Shown here: positions 9,578 to 19,946 of the stretch, one piece after another
How positions within the stretch are numbered: the first letter of the stretch is position 1
How the letters are laid out: the number at the start of each line of letters is the position of its first letter
Source of the DNA: Carposina sasakii
Lineage: Eukaryota > Arthropoda > Insecta > Lepidoptera > Carposinidae
Direction: 5' to 3'
Length of the DNA stretch: 64,000 nucleotides
Assembly (NCBI GenBank): GCA_014607495.2
Contig: CP053152.1
Coordinates: 4,402,001 to 4,466,000 of the forward strand
Translations under genes and position numbers: made by a program
Notes under the pieces: generated by a model
What the model was told of the DNA's origin: nothing
Database searches by the model: none
The model's input: only the letters and a program-made list of their open reading frames with translations

Positions 9578-10333
9578 ATGAAGGCCTTCGTAGTACTAGC
9601 TGTCATCGTGAGCTCCACCTTCGCCGCTCCCGTCGAGGACGGCAAGAACAGCAAGCTGGTGGAAAGGTCTTCCAGCTACGGCTCATATGGGGCTTCGCCG
9701 CCGGCATCATATGGGGTTCCACCATCAGCACCATACGGAGCTCCCGCACCATACTCAGCTCCTAGACCCTATGGAAGTCCAGCACCATACGGCGGCCCAG
9801 CACCGTACGGATCTCCCGTATCACTGTACCTGGCTCAACCTCGCCCACCCGTACCTTTACCGCATTACCGCGAGAATGAGCACAAGGACTCTGAACACGC
9901 TGCCAGCCACCCATCAGCAAGATCCTACTACGACTCGGTACCCCTCGCTGGCGCAAGTGCCTCAGCATCTGCCAGCGTGTCGTCCGTAGCCGGCCTTTCC
10001 CCCGTCCCAGCCCCACCCGCTGGCCCAGCCGTGGGCCTGTTCCCACATGCCAACGTTGGTAACTGCGCTGTACCACTACTCCTCAGCTGCTCGCCGAAGG
10101 TGGTGTCAGGGCATATTGCGTCTTCAGGGTACGGAAGCTCCAGTTACAGCGGATCAGGCTACAATGCACCCGCATACAGGAGCGCTCCTGGATTGAACAA
10201 GAACATGGAGCTCGAGAAAGCCAGGTCAAGCGCAGAGAGCCCCGCTCATCACAACTCCATGAACATGAAGGAATTCTCCGAGGAGCATCACACCCACACC
10301 CACATGCACAACAAACATGAGAACGACTCCTAG
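9578..10333 (+). CDS. VM-domain eggshell protein 3
   Basis: 251 aa, intronless. The start is ATG 9578: the open frame extends further upstream but without an ATG, and a clear signal peptide begins here (M-K-A-F-V-V-L-A-V-I, cleaved near A17). An acidic/basic propeptide ends K-L-V-E-R, then S-S-S-Y. Residues 33-80 are tandem Pro/Tyr/Gly units (A-P-Y-G-x-P). S-P-V-S-L-Y-L-A and P-H-Y-R-E-N-E-H-K match VM gene 2, its nearest paralogue here. The VM core is at 150-179 with C163-x7-C171. A His-rich tail (237-246) ends the protein. AATAAA lies at 10379-10384. The expected role is as a follicle-cell-secreted inner eggshell protein, cross-linked through Cys and possibly Tyr. Confidence 0.88.
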   Translation: MKAFVVLAVIVSSTFAAPVEDGKNSKLVERSSSYGSYGASPPASYGVPPSAPYGAPAPYSAPRPYGSPAPYGGPAPYGSPVSLYLAQPRPPVPLPHYRENEHKDSEHAASHPSARSYYDSVPLAGASASASASVSSVAGLSPVPAPPAGPAVGLFPHANVGNCAVPLLLSCSPKVVSGHIASSGYGSSSYSGSGYNAPAYRSAPGLNKNMELEKARSSAESPAHHNSMNMKEFSEEHHTHTHMHNKHENDS

Positions 10334-10378
10334 ATACTCAGATTTTGTATTTCTTATACTTTTGTACTGTTTGATATG

Positions 10379-10384
10379 AATAAA
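10379..10384 (+). terminator. Polyadenylation signal of VM gene 3
   Basis: AATAAA 46 bases after the stop codon. Confidence 0.7.
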
Positions 10385-10724
10385 CGACTCATAAAATAAT
10401 TGAATTCATCTATTATTATGCAGTGCATCATCCAATCTATAGGTACAGGTAAGTACCTACTATTTTGTGCTAAATAAAAGTTGTATTGTATCTAAGGTTC
10501 AAATCCGCATAAATATGAAATTCATAGTAGGCCAGTGATCAATGATCGGTCAGCAATTCTAATAATGATAGTCTGTTTATATGAACTTTAAAATATTAAT
10601 CGAATACAGGAAACAAGTATTGGCCAATTGTAATTCTAGAGATTAAGAAAAAGAATGGAAGAATAAATCTTAAGATATTTAAAGATATTTTGTGACTTTA
10701 AGCTTGATCTCTAATATAATCTAT

Positions 10725-11011
10725 TATACAGGATGTAACAAAAGGGATATGTTAATCGAAATCCTATGAATATAATCCACTAAGTATAGAGAACTAAGCT
10801 ATCTACAAAATTTGAGATTCGAAATTAATGTTTGCTTTTTAAGTTTGTATGAACATTCCAGAGTTGTTTTGTTAAGAATTTTTCCACATTATATGGGTCA
10901 ATCTACATGATTTCAAGTCTCTTTTGTATGTAGGTTTCTTATAGCGGGCTCTTCATTCGCTCGCTATTCATAGCATTTCGCATAAAATACGCCTTTTATG
11001 ATCCCCTGTAC
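10725..11011. mobile_element. Palindromic MITE, family A (diverged full copy)
   Basis: Begins TATACAGGATGTAACAAAAG and ends in 'gccttttatgatcccctgta'. The family A internal blocks are recognisable in order: 'atccactaagtatagagaac', 'cacattatatgggtcaat', 'ttatagcgggct'. Positions 10385-10724 before it hold nothing recognisable. Confidence 0.6.
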
Positions 11012-11528
11012 AAAGTAAATGCTTCGTCAAGGTTACTGGCGTAGCTTTCAGGATATGACGACTCCAAAAATAAACTATGAAAAGTAAGAAGACAAAGTAT
11101 ATGTACCATTAGATTGAAACGTATAATTATATTTTTGGTACATAGGTATCATGAAATATACTTATTTTATAGCTTCTGGCACTATTACCACTTTAGATTC
11201 TCTGGTTAATTTAGTTAGTTCTAACTAATAAAATTTAAAGCCGTCTTTTTTAAACTTGGCCAGGATAGAGACGCTATACTTGCCAAGTTCCATTTAAACC
11301 CGTAGTCCGGTTTCTGAAACTGAAGTTTTTTGAAGCGTGAAAGAGTAACAAACATACATTCTTACAAAATTTTCACGTTTATAAAATTAGTTGGATTAGA
11401 CAATAGTTATTGATTACAAAGCATAGATCGAAACACGCACGTAAAAGTATTTGCAAAGTTGCAAAACTAACAATAGCTAAATTTATATTATCTACACGTA
11501 GATAGACTCTGAGGTTGATATAATTTCA
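11012..11528. other. Gene-free stretch
   Basis: AT-rich; no genes or clear repeat boundaries seen. Confidence 0.3.
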
Positions 11529-11660
11529 CTAGCGGGCGCCCACTACTTCGTCCACGTAAACTCTAGCTAGTGTATAGTAACTAATAGGTATATCTCACTT
11601 TCTGTTATACCATTCCCGTGAGAATTTCGAGAAATCCTTTATTTTAGCTTCCCTGCACTC
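11529..11660 (-). mobile_element. Helitron 3'-end fragment (minus orientation)
   Basis: Begins CTAGCGGGCGCCCACTACTTCG, the reverse complement of the Helitron 3' end (GC-rich hairpin then CTAG). It is followed by 'cattcccgtgagaatttcga', which matches the internal tandem unit of the Helitron at 58544. The 5' end is lost. Confidence 0.5.
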
Positions 11661-11794
11661 CTAAAAGAACATAAGTACATAGCCTAGTAGTTTTAACTAA
11701 GTTTTGTCTGTCAGTCACTCAATCAGTTAGTCAGTAATGAATGGAATCATTTTCAGTATAATTTTAAAGTTAGATTATTTATTATTGCTTAGTA

Positions 11795-11890
11795 ATACCC
11801 ACGACACAAGACCTTAGGGATCTTAAAGTTGGACTAGGTCAATGTGTTGTGAAGTGTGTGAATATTTATATTTATTTATTTACATAGCCT
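11795..11890 (+). repeat. SINE tail fragment
   Basis: 'acccacgacacaagacctta ... gtgttgtgaagtgtgtgaat' matches the 3' half of the tRNA-derived SINE at 23000-23256. The tRNA head is missing. Confidence 0.55.
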
Positions 11891-12477
11891 ATGTCCAATC
11901 ACACAAAATGTTAATATGTCCAACTTTGGTCCAATATGCATTTAGTCTCTCGCATTTTTATTTTACAGTTATTGTTGATATTCTTCTAGTTTATTCTAGA
12001 GTTTTATATTATGCATCGGCAAGGGTTTTCATTTATAGGGTTTTTGGTAAACGAGCACACACTTTTTTAGTATTAAGATGAAGGCCATATTTATTCTGAA
12101 ATTTATCAATGACGTTTTATTCTTATTAATTGAGATCAAAATTTGTGTTTACATTGACCTACTAAGCATTAAACAAAATATTGTTATTTCTTAGTAAGTT
12201 GTAATGATGCACTACATACTGAGATGTACACATATATACTTATAAATATACACACGACTGTGTTGCCAAAATTGGGTAGCCAGAACTGCAAGATCATAAA
12301 GGAGATCCCCCAGTCCCGTTTGGCATAGCGGGGACAGATGTAAATGATCAGTGACTAGTTGCTAGCTTATCGCTTGAGGACCTTGAAAGACCCATTTCCT
12401 CAGTCGACTCTTATGACATGCACGGAAAGAAATGTAGGTGATGTATTCTAGTAAAACACAGTAGCGTTGAGATTCTT
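11891..12477. other. Gene-free stretch with an unclassified repeat piece
   Basis: Around 12300-12440 GC content rises ('cagtcccgtttggcatagcg', 'atttcctcagtcgactctta'), as in degraded retroelement sequence. I could not classify it. The remainder is AT-rich. Confidence 0.3.
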
Positions 12478-12660
12478 CAGATATAATACGAGTCGTCGTC
12501 GTCGTCGTCGTCAGCCTATTGCAGTACACTGCTGGACGAAGGCCCCCAGTGTACGCCACATGACTCGATCTCCCGTTTTCGCCATCCAGTCACTACCAGC
12601 CGCCCTCTTTAAGTCATCGGCCCATCTGGCCGGAGGGCGCCCAACGCTATGCGAGTATAA
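12478..12660 (-). mobile_element. RTE LINE 3' end with (GAC)n tail
   Basis: On the minus strand the frame reads G-R-P-P-A-R-W-A-D-D-L-K-R and then W-M-A-K ... W-R-x-L-G ... Q-Q-C-T-A. This is the C-terminus of an RTE-type reverse transcriptase. It ends in a (GAC)n microsatellite, seen on the + strand as gtcgtcgtcgtcgtcgtc. 5'-truncated. Confidence 0.75.
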
Positions 12661-13033
12661 CCAAATAATTATCATATTTAATTTCACTATTTTACCCAAT
12701 TAAATGTTATGAATGGAAAAAGTACAATGTCTTCTAGTTATTTAGCCTAGACATCAATAGGCAAATTTCATTTAAGGCGTCAATTTATTGGCGTTCTCGA
12801 GGTTGTCCTAAAAAGACATAATTTCACATGGTGGACCAAGGACATCTTGCCAACAGCATGGACGCGGCGGTAACTTATAAAAATAAATTTCCTTTTCATC
12901 AAAATATGTAGCGTAGATATATACCTATAAGGTGTTTTAAAAATTTTGTGATTTTCTTTTGACACGAAACTAGGTAGGTAAAAAGAAATAACTTTCACCA
13001 TGGGACCAACTCCGAAATAGAACAAAAGACACC

Positions 13034-13332
13034 TTATACAGAGTGTAACAGAAAGGGTTTGTTAAACGAAAAGCTATGTAAATAGCCCACTATAGAGAAC
13101 CTATTATTAATGTGTTGTGAAGTGTGTGAATATCTATTTATTTATTTTTATTATTTCCAAAATTTGCGACTCTAAATCACATGTTTATTTTTCAAGATTG
13201 TATGAACATTCCTATGTTGTTTAGAGATCTGGAATATGATTTCGAGTCAGAAATTTTCTGGGTAGGTTCTTTTTAGTTGGCTATTCAGATTGCTTTTCGC
13301 TTAATATACTCCTTTTGTTAGAACCTGTATAT
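13034..13332. mobile_element. MITE family A copy interrupted by a SINE-tail fragment
   Basis: The ends are family A (TATACAGAGTGTAACA to 'ttgttagaacctgtata'). Inside, at about 13108-13153, the SINE-tail sequence 'aatgtgttgtgaagtgtgtg' plus a T/A-rich run replaces the 'cca' of 'cctatccacaaaattt'. A SINE tail has therefore been inserted or captured inside the MITE. Confidence 0.6.
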
Positions 13333-13757
13333 AGGATGTTTTTTCGTTGCCACCCTTAACGAAGGTTACGTACTCTACCGGGTGATTTTTGGTCGTCAAC
13401 GTTCCCGAAAACTACGGAATCTCCTCATCATCACGATCATTTTTCTCCATGGAAGCATACCTGGGAAGTGTCTGGTTTCCAAAATATTAGGGTACAAAGT
13501 TGAGTAAATAGACTGCGTTTTTCTGCATAAATGCACATAGACGCGCGTAGCAGGATTTTTTCACGAAAAATAATTAATATCTGTCTATAAAAAAACTAAC
13601 ATAAACACTAGACACTATAAATTTCGCACGATCAAGGAATTTAAAAAATTAAAAAAAAATAAAAAAAATTCCCAGCATTTTTTTTGGCATAAACTTACTT
13701 TATTCCATGTATAGAATACGTACCCTTCGTTAAAGGTGACCACAAAAAACATCCTGT
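13333..13757. mobile_element. MITE family B copy
   Basis: Contains the family B body: 'gatttttggtcgtcaacgtt', 'tccatggaagcatacctggg', 'actgcgtttttctgcataaa', 'cgaaaaataattaatatctg' and an end in 'catcctgtata'. An extra inverted end piece (taggatgttttttcgttgcc) leads it. It adjoins an inverted copy. Confidence 0.7.
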
Positions 13758-14110
13758 ATACATCAAATGAAGTAAGTTTATGTCAAAAAAAAATGCTGGG
13801 AAACGATGTATTTTTTTGAAAAAGTAAATAAATAATTACTTGATCGGGCGAAATTTGTAGTGTCCAGTGTTTATGCTAGTTTTTTCATAAAAATATATAA
13901 ATATTTCTTGTCAAAAAATTGCTACGCGCGTCTATATGCATTTATGCAAAAAAACGCAGTCTATTTACTCATCTTTATTACTCAACTTTGGACCCTAATA
14001 TCTTGGGAACCAGACACTTCCCAGGTATGCTTCCATGGAGGAAAATGATCATGATGATGAGGAGATTCCGTAGTTTTCGGGAACGTTGACTACCAAAAAC
14101 AGCCTGTATA
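13758..14110. mobile_element. MITE family B copy, inverted
   Basis: The same family B blocks appear in the opposite orientation and order ('atgctgggaaa', 'cgcgcgtctatatgcattta', 'gacacttcccaggtatgctt', 'cgggaacgttgac', 'cctgtata'). Together with the preceding copy it forms a head-to-head inverted pair of about 780 bp. Confidence 0.7.
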
Positions 14111-14407
14111 TTATATAATAGTAAGTAGGTAATATTCAGTGGCACATTTAGGGTCACAGCTACACACATCAAATCGGTTCCGAGGTGAGGCGATTACGTT
14201 ATGATTACAATTAGTGTGCTTTGCACTAGGGAGTTTCATAGATCCTACCCCTAGATATATTAATGCACGTGGACTAGATATGTCATAAATTTATTCCAGG
14301 ATGTATTTTGTATAGAAAAGTCAGAGTTTAGGTTTTCTCTTATTTTATTCCCGAATAGGTGTTGCCTAAAAAGTTTCCTAATGCAATACCAAGTAAGCAT
14401 CGTAAGA

Positions 14408-14571
14408 TTATCATACAATCGATTATACTGAATCACTCAAATCGAGATAACTACGTAATTTTTCCGCGAGAATGTACGTGATTTTTTAATCGCGATACTT
14501 GGAAGCACGTTTTGTTTTGGTTCACCGTGGGCAGCCGGCCCGAGGCAGCCGTTTATGCGAATTAGTATAAA
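14408..14571 (+). promoter_or_regulatory. Promoter of VMP90-like gene
   Basis: TTATCA at 14408 and AGATAA at 14445 are GATA-type motifs. TATAAA lies at 14566-14571 in the same ATTAGTATAAAT context as VM gene 2. The TATA box overlaps an in-frame ATG at 14571, so transcription must begin downstream of it and translation must use the ATG at 14622. Confidence 0.6.
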
Positions 14572-14621
14572 TGCGACCATCTCAATGGTCACCACATCAA
14601 ACGCACCATCACCAGCACACC

Positions 14622-17012
14622 ATGAAGACATTAGTGGTGCTCACAGCTTTGGTCGCCGCTGCCATAGCAGCCCCAGCACTGCTCGGGGAAAGCTTCGACG
14701 ACTTCAGCACGAGCCAGAGCCACATAACTGATATTCTTCAGGGAAAAAGAAGCTCTTCACTTCACACCGGCTTCAGCTCACCGTCTACCACAAGCCACCT
14801 TGGATCTGCTAATCCAAGTGCGACCGGAAGAAGTCTCCTGGGATTCAAGAAACCAATTATAATCAAGAAGAAGGTGAACTATCATCTCTACCGGGATTCC
14901 AACGAAGAAAACGCTGAAGCCGGCTCCAACGAGAACTGCTTGAAACAGGTTAAAGTGAAACTTTGCGATGAAGATAAAATGCCAAAGAAAGGCAAATTCG
15001 CTGATAATTCTGACGACACTCTTATGACAGAACAAGAAATCGGGCATAGCATCGCCATGGCAAAGGATGCCGTGGAAAAATTGCAACGTAACCTTCGTAA
15101 AATGGAACAAGGTACCTCAGCTAAAATGACGCAGTGGAAACAGTCTGAATCACATGTGGACCAGGAAGTAAATGAAGATATAGAAATCGCCCGGGAAGCT
15201 TTGCAACATATTCACAACAGCTTGGCTAATTTAGATGCTCATTCACATACTATCAAAGAAAAACAAGCTGAAGAAATTCTCGATGAAAATTTCCATTTAG
15301 CAAAAACAGAAGAAGAGCGAATGGCTCAATGGAAGGAAGCAATGGAAAATATTCAAAAGAATGCTGAAATCGCTAGAAATATTGAAGAAAGTTTTAAAGC
15401 CGATATCCATCTTACAGAAGAAGCTGTCAAAGAAGATGAACATATGCGTTCTTTGCACGAGATAGAACATGAAGATCACGATATCCACGATCATCTTAAG
15501 ACAGAAGAAAGTAAAACAGAAGCTGTTAACAATGATGACATGAATTTTGCTGCCAGTGAAGTGAAGGAGACAGCAATGGAAGTCAACAAACATAATATTG
15601 GAAATATGCCAGTTAGTGAAGATAAACTACATGATGAAGTTACCGAAAATACCAAAAATGACAAATCAGACCACAAGCCAGGAAATGATACCAATTCCAG
15701 GCCAGAAATGTCCATGGAAGCTGATAAAATTTCACCAAAGATGTCGATGAGAGCAACCGAAGACGACGTTGAAATTAAAGAAGATACCATTCTAAAGGCT
15801 GCTGAACATAATGAAGAATCCAGTACAATGGTCAAACCAAAGGAAAATGAATTAAGTGATGATATCGCTCACAAAGATGACTTACATATCTTTGAAAAAT
15901 CATCGACCAATGATATAAAAAATCAAGATGTGCCTAAAGATTTAACGCAGACATTTACGACTGTTAAGTCAGGAGAGAATGTAAAAACTAATAATTTAGT
16001 TTCAAACAATGCCTTTGAAACAGATTTGAAACAGACAGACAACCACCACATGAAAACTTTGGAAGCAAAGAACATTGAGGACATGGATACCCAGGCTCAT
16101 CCAAGCCAGCAGGTCATGACAGTTGTTCCTCATCCGGGTGCCTTGAAGGCCAAAGCTGACAATTCGGAATTCCAACAGCAACAGATGCAAGGACAAAATT
16201 TCAATAACTTTCCTCAAAATGCGGACCCAATGAATGAATTCGACAATATGGCTATGGCTAAGTCTTCTCCTCAAGGTATGCCATTCCACAATAATATGCA
16301 CTGGCAGCATATGCATGGTCACGGACCCATGCACCACGGCGGTTCACACTTCCCTCATGGACATGGACCACATGGACATCCGGGACATCGTGGGTGGAAG
16401 GAGTCGGATAATGTTAACGAGATGTCGACATTCAACGGCAACAACGACATGCACTTCGACGGCCAAGCTCGTCAATCATCTGCAATGAACGGCGGTGAAC
16501 ATTTGGAGGGACAAGGAAATAACATGTTCATGCGCAATGATAACATGATGGCTCATGAAGGCATGATTGGTCACGGAAAGTCAAGCGATATGGATACCAT
16601 GTCAACCGATGTCAGCATGCACATGAATATGAGGGATGCGTTGGACAAGAATGGACTGTCGAAGAGTGGACCTTGGAAGCAGTTCCACAGTGCAGCCCGT
16701 GGGGCGTACGGGTCTGTGGGACTTGGTGCAGGTGCGGGAAGCGCCTCTGGTGGCTCCAGCGCCGTCGGAGTGTTCCCCAACGCTAACGTTGGAAACTGCG
16801 CCCTTCCCTTGCTTCTGAGCTGCTCGCCGTCGGTGGTATCTGGCAGTTTAGCTAAGACACACCCTGCTCCTTACTCTCCTCCGGCCTATAGAGCATCGGA
16901 AGACTTCAAGTTCCACACCAAGAGGGATCTGATAAAGGCAAATAAGTATGCCAATATTGCTCTGAAATCCAAAGATGTGATTAGGAATGAGGAGAAAAAG
17001 GAGAAATACTAA
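14622..17012 (+). CDS. VMP90: Large VM-domain eggshell protein (VMP90-like)
   Basis: 796 aa, intronless. The start is 14622 because the frame's upstream ATG (14571) sits inside the TATA box and the signal peptide (M-K-T-L-V-V-L-T-A-L, cleaved near A17) begins here. A propeptide runs to G-K-R (41-43), then S-S. Two Cys (106, 115) lie in a K-rich segment. Residues about 120-510 are acidic and helical (E, K, D, M rich). Residues about 560-590 are His/Gly-rich (H-G-H-G-P, H-P-G-H-R-G). The VM core lies near the C-terminus with C726-x7-C734 and P-L-L-L-S-C-S-P. AATAAA lies at 17156-17161. Size and layout fit the known silkmoth VMP90: a very long acidic protein with a C-terminal VM domain. The symbol rests on this recognition, not on an alignment. 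The His-rich block could bind metal, which is inference. Confidence 0.85.
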   Translation: MKTLVVLTALVAAAIAAPALLGESFDDFSTSQSHITDILQGKRSSSLHTGFSSPSTTSHLGSANPSATGRSLLGFKKPIIIKKKVNYHLYRDSNEENAEAGSNENCLKQVKVKLCDEDKMPKKGKFADNSDDTLMTEQEIGHSIAMAKDAVEKLQRNLRKMEQGTSAKMTQWKQSESHVDQEVNEDIEIAREALQHIHNSLANLDAHSHTIKEKQAEEILDENFHLAKTEEERMAQWKEAMENIQKNAEIARNIEESFKADIHLTEEAVKEDEHMRSLHEIEHEDHDIHDHLKTEESKTEAVNNDDMNFAASEVKETAMEVNKHNIGNMPVSEDKLHDEVTENTKNDKSDHKPGNDTNSRPEMSMEADKISPKMSMRATEDDVEIKEDTILKAAEHNEESSTMVKPKENELSDDIAHKDDLHIFEKSSTNDIKNQDVPKDLTQTFTTVKSGENVKTNNLVSNNAFETDLKQTDNHHMKTLEAKNIEDMDTQAHPSQQVMTVVPHPGALKAKADNSEFQQQQMQGQNFNNFPQNADPMNEFDNMAMAKSSPQGMPFHNNMHWQHMHGHGPMHHGGSHFPHGHGPHGHPGHRGWKESDNVNEMSTFNGNNDMHFDGQARQSSAMNGGEHLEGQGNNMFMRNDNMMAHEGMIGHGKSSDMDTMSTDVSMHMNMRDALDKNGLSKSGPWKQFHSAARGAYGSVGLGAGAGSASGGSSAVGVFPNANVGNCALPLLLSCSPSVVSGSLAKTHPAPYSPPAYRASEDFKFHTKRDLIKANKYANIALKSKDVIRNEEKKEKY

Positions 17013-17155
17013 ACCTACAACGAACAGTGATAAACCAAAGTTAAGTGTAAGTTAAAATGGATTGAAAATGGAAACTGATAATTTTGTATAATTTATTGTA
17101 CTTATTTTTATATTTTTATACCATATTTTTATTTCAAGGCATCACAATGAATGAA

Positions 17156-17161
17156 AATAAA
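17156..17161 (+). terminator. Polyadenylation signal of VMP90-like gene
   Basis: AATAAA 143 bases after the stop. Confidence 0.65.
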
Positions 17162-17237
17162 TCATTTTAAAAATTACAACTTATTTATTTCATAGAAATC
17201 CTTCTTATTTCTTAATTAGCGTGTGATTTTTATTTTT

Positions 17238-18344
17238 AACCGACTTCAAAAAGAGAGGGTATCAATTCGTCTGTATGTTTTATTTTTTATTTTAATTTTT
17301 ATGTGTGTTACCTCAGAACTCCGTCGTTTATGAACCGATTTCATTTTTTTTTATAGTTGGTCATGGTATACTTTCAGGTTGGTCCCATATTCACCACATC
17401 AGGATCTGATGATGGGATCTTGGAGAAATCGAGGGCAATTCTCAAATATTGTAGGCACATGTACTCGTAGTCTGTTTTTATACTTTTACTGAGCGTTTTG
17501 ATCACCTACATATAAAACATAATATCTGATGATGGAATCTCTAAGGAATCTAGGGATATCCTCAAATATAAAGGGCACGAGTAGTCCGTTTTTAGATTTT
17601 TATAGACAATTTTGGCCAGCTACACATAATATAAAGGAAACGAGGGTCTGATGATGGAGCTGCCGAAAAACAGATAGTGGAACTTTTTAGTAACAAAATC
17701 CCCCTATGGCAGGGGGAGGCCTACGTCCAGTAGTGGACTGCAATAGGCTTATGAAGATGAAGATAATTGTGTTAAGTCGTGAAATTGTATGTTGCGTTAA
17801 GCCGTATCCGAAGTAAGATGGTTATAGAGGAAGAGGTAGACATGAGAATAACGAGATGACGGATAATAGGAATGAATGAAAGAAGAGTACCTACATATTG
17901 CACCGACCTCAAATTATTGGGAACAGGGCAGGAAGAAGGAGTGTAATTATATGTTGCTTAAATAAGAGTGTACATGGCTGTTGTGCTGCCAAATCTCTTA
18001 TGTCCTCCGAGGCGTGGTGCATGTACCGTCGCCACATACGCACTCTGGATCGATTTCACCTCAAGTGCCTCCGATCCAGCATGAACGTCAACTTAGTAAT
18101 ATCTAGGAGTAGAAGTGGTCGCCATGACCGAAATCGGTCGGAGGTCATCATTATCATCATCATATTGTCAGACGTAAAGTTTCGAAGCCTAGTCCTTTTT
18201 CTTGTGGCCTATTTAATCATTTGCTGGCATATAAATCTGACAATATTATGCCTCCTAAACTTCGTACACGGCTTAACGCAATATATATTTGCCCTTTAGT
18301 AAAATTTTACTTTAGTAAGTTCGAGTTTTAGGAGGAAGTCGGTT
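17238..18344 (+). mobile_element. TIR element G, copy 1 (with LINE insert)
   Basis: Flanked by AACCGACTTC and its inverse GAAGTCGGTT (10-bp terminal inverted repeat). The second copy lies inverted at 62201-63146. Shared internal blocks include 'gatctgatgatgggatctt', 'gtccagtagtggactgcaat', 'aacgagatgacggataatag' and 'gacgtaaagtttcgaagcc'. Copy 1 carries 202 extra bases at about 17961-18162 that encode a broken reverse transcriptase piece ([13 protein letters not shown]) and end in an (ATC)n tail. No transposase, so it is a non-autonomous element; the superfamily is not determined. Confidence 0.65.
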
Positions 18345-18850
18345 TTTCGTTTTAAAAAAATTATAGCTATAAGTAGCAGTAATACATAGTTAAATATTTT
18401 TTTAATAAAAAAGTATCAGCCAACGTCCATAATTCAAATTAGGATGTTGTTATTTTGTTTTTACTACTAATAGTCATATCTAGTGTCTACTAACTTGCCA
18501 AGCTACATGCAACATATCCTATCAACCTACTCACTTTTAGCCTAAACAGAGTAATATCATTTCTTGATCGGATCGATAATGCTTCATCATTAAAACATTT
18601 AACTGCAATAGAAAGCCTGCAAACAGCAGTATTTCACTATAATCACCCAGGTGACATCATCTGGGTGATCATTTGGCGAGTTGCGACTCTATAGTGTACA
18701 ATGATTACCCGCGATCAGAGGCGACTCTTGATATCTTGATATCCTAAAATTCAATCCTAGTGGCATAGATCCAATAAGCGCCCCGTTCGTATACGAAATT
18801 ATTTGATGCTCACTTTATCTAAAACTAGATCAAGAAAGATATAGCATCAA
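18345..18850. other. Gene-free stretch
   Basis: AT-rich, with a local palindrome near 18645-18670 (atcacccaggtgacatcatctgggtgat). No genes. Confidence 0.35.
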
Positions 18851-19336
18851 TTTTACAAGCTTTTATTTAACTTGCAATGTATGTTTGTTCGGGTGAAATC
18901 TTACAACTCAATTGTAAGGCACTTGCCCTCAACCGATTGGGCTGAAATTTGGTGAGCACGTTCAGTTCGGATGACAATGCATGATTAACAGTGTGACGTC
19001 ATTCTAAATCCAACATGGCGGCATACCCACAATGGCGGACTAATTATTTTTAATGCATTCCTACAATATGGGTATCAAATTAAAGGGCTAGCTGAGAATA
19101 ACTCGAAAAAAATGTGACGTCACTCTTAATCCAATATGGCGGACTTCTAAAACTTGAAAATCTATTTTGAAACAGATATTTTTAAGCAATTGAGTAGGTT
19201 GAAGTCATTAGAAGGGCTCCTCATTGAAGAGCTGGACTGTTCAAAATTAACTGGCAAACGACCTTGCAATAATGATGCGTTGAATGAGATGAACAGACTT
19301 AGGAACTTACCAGGTGAAAACTAAAAAGTATAAAAT
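18851..19336. repeat. Unclassified dispersed repeat
   Basis: Contains the conserved-looking 'accgattgggctgaaatttg', followed by two 'gtgacgtcattctaaatcca / gtgacgtcactcttaatcca acatggcgg' units about 110 bp apart. It looks like a dispersed repeat body. It carries no coding region I can support. Confidence 0.4.
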
Positions 19337-19946
19337 AAAATTTAGGTAAAAAAACCTTATTAAAAACAAGCTTTTATTTAAATGCGCTAAAAAGAAAAAA
19401 TAAACTTTTACACTAAAACTTTTACTGTTAATTTATAACGTCATTTCAAATTTAACACATTGGACACAATTTATATGTTATAAAAGCTTGTCGCGACATT
19501 TAAGTACTCGTATTTACTTTCTTAGTTTTAAATTTTTAATAAGTCAAGGTGCCGAGGACTGAGTGGCATAATGACATGATGTCGTGAACATACCACCTCG
19601 GGGCACCGGGGCGAACCCTGTTGTATATTACTCTCTTACTCTTCTACACGAAGCTCTGGAAGGGTCGACGGATATTTCTTCGATATGCGTGGGAACAATA
19701 TGGGAAAATCTGAAACATCAACACAAAGATGCTGCCTAATAAACATTTGAAAGTGAGAACGTAAATACGAGTACTTAAATGTCGCGACAAGCTTTTAAAA
19801 CATATAAATTGTGTCAAATGTGTTAAATTTGAAATGACGTTATAAATTAACAGTAAAAGTTTTAGTGTAAAAGTTTATTTTTTCTTTTTAGCGCATTTAA
19901 ATAAAAGCTTGTTTTTAAAAAGGTTTTTTTACCTAATTTTTTTATC
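19337..19946. mobile_element. Foldback element with ~187-bp inverted arms
   Basis: The left arm (19337-19523) and right arm (19757-19946) are near-perfect inverse copies. They share 'ttaggtaaaaaaacctt', 'aacaagcttttatttaaatg', 'aaatttaacac', 'aagcttgtcgcgacatttaa' and 'gtactcgtatttac'. The loop of about 233 bases is GC-richer and holds 'ggtgccgaggactgagtggc' and 'cacctcggggcaccgg'. Non-coding; a MITE or foldback transposon. Confidence 0.8.

Noticed and set aside
17898..18299. 133-aa open frame inside element G copy 1
   Set aside because: It is a chance fusion of element sequence with a reverse transcriptase fragment; copy 2 lacks the middle part.
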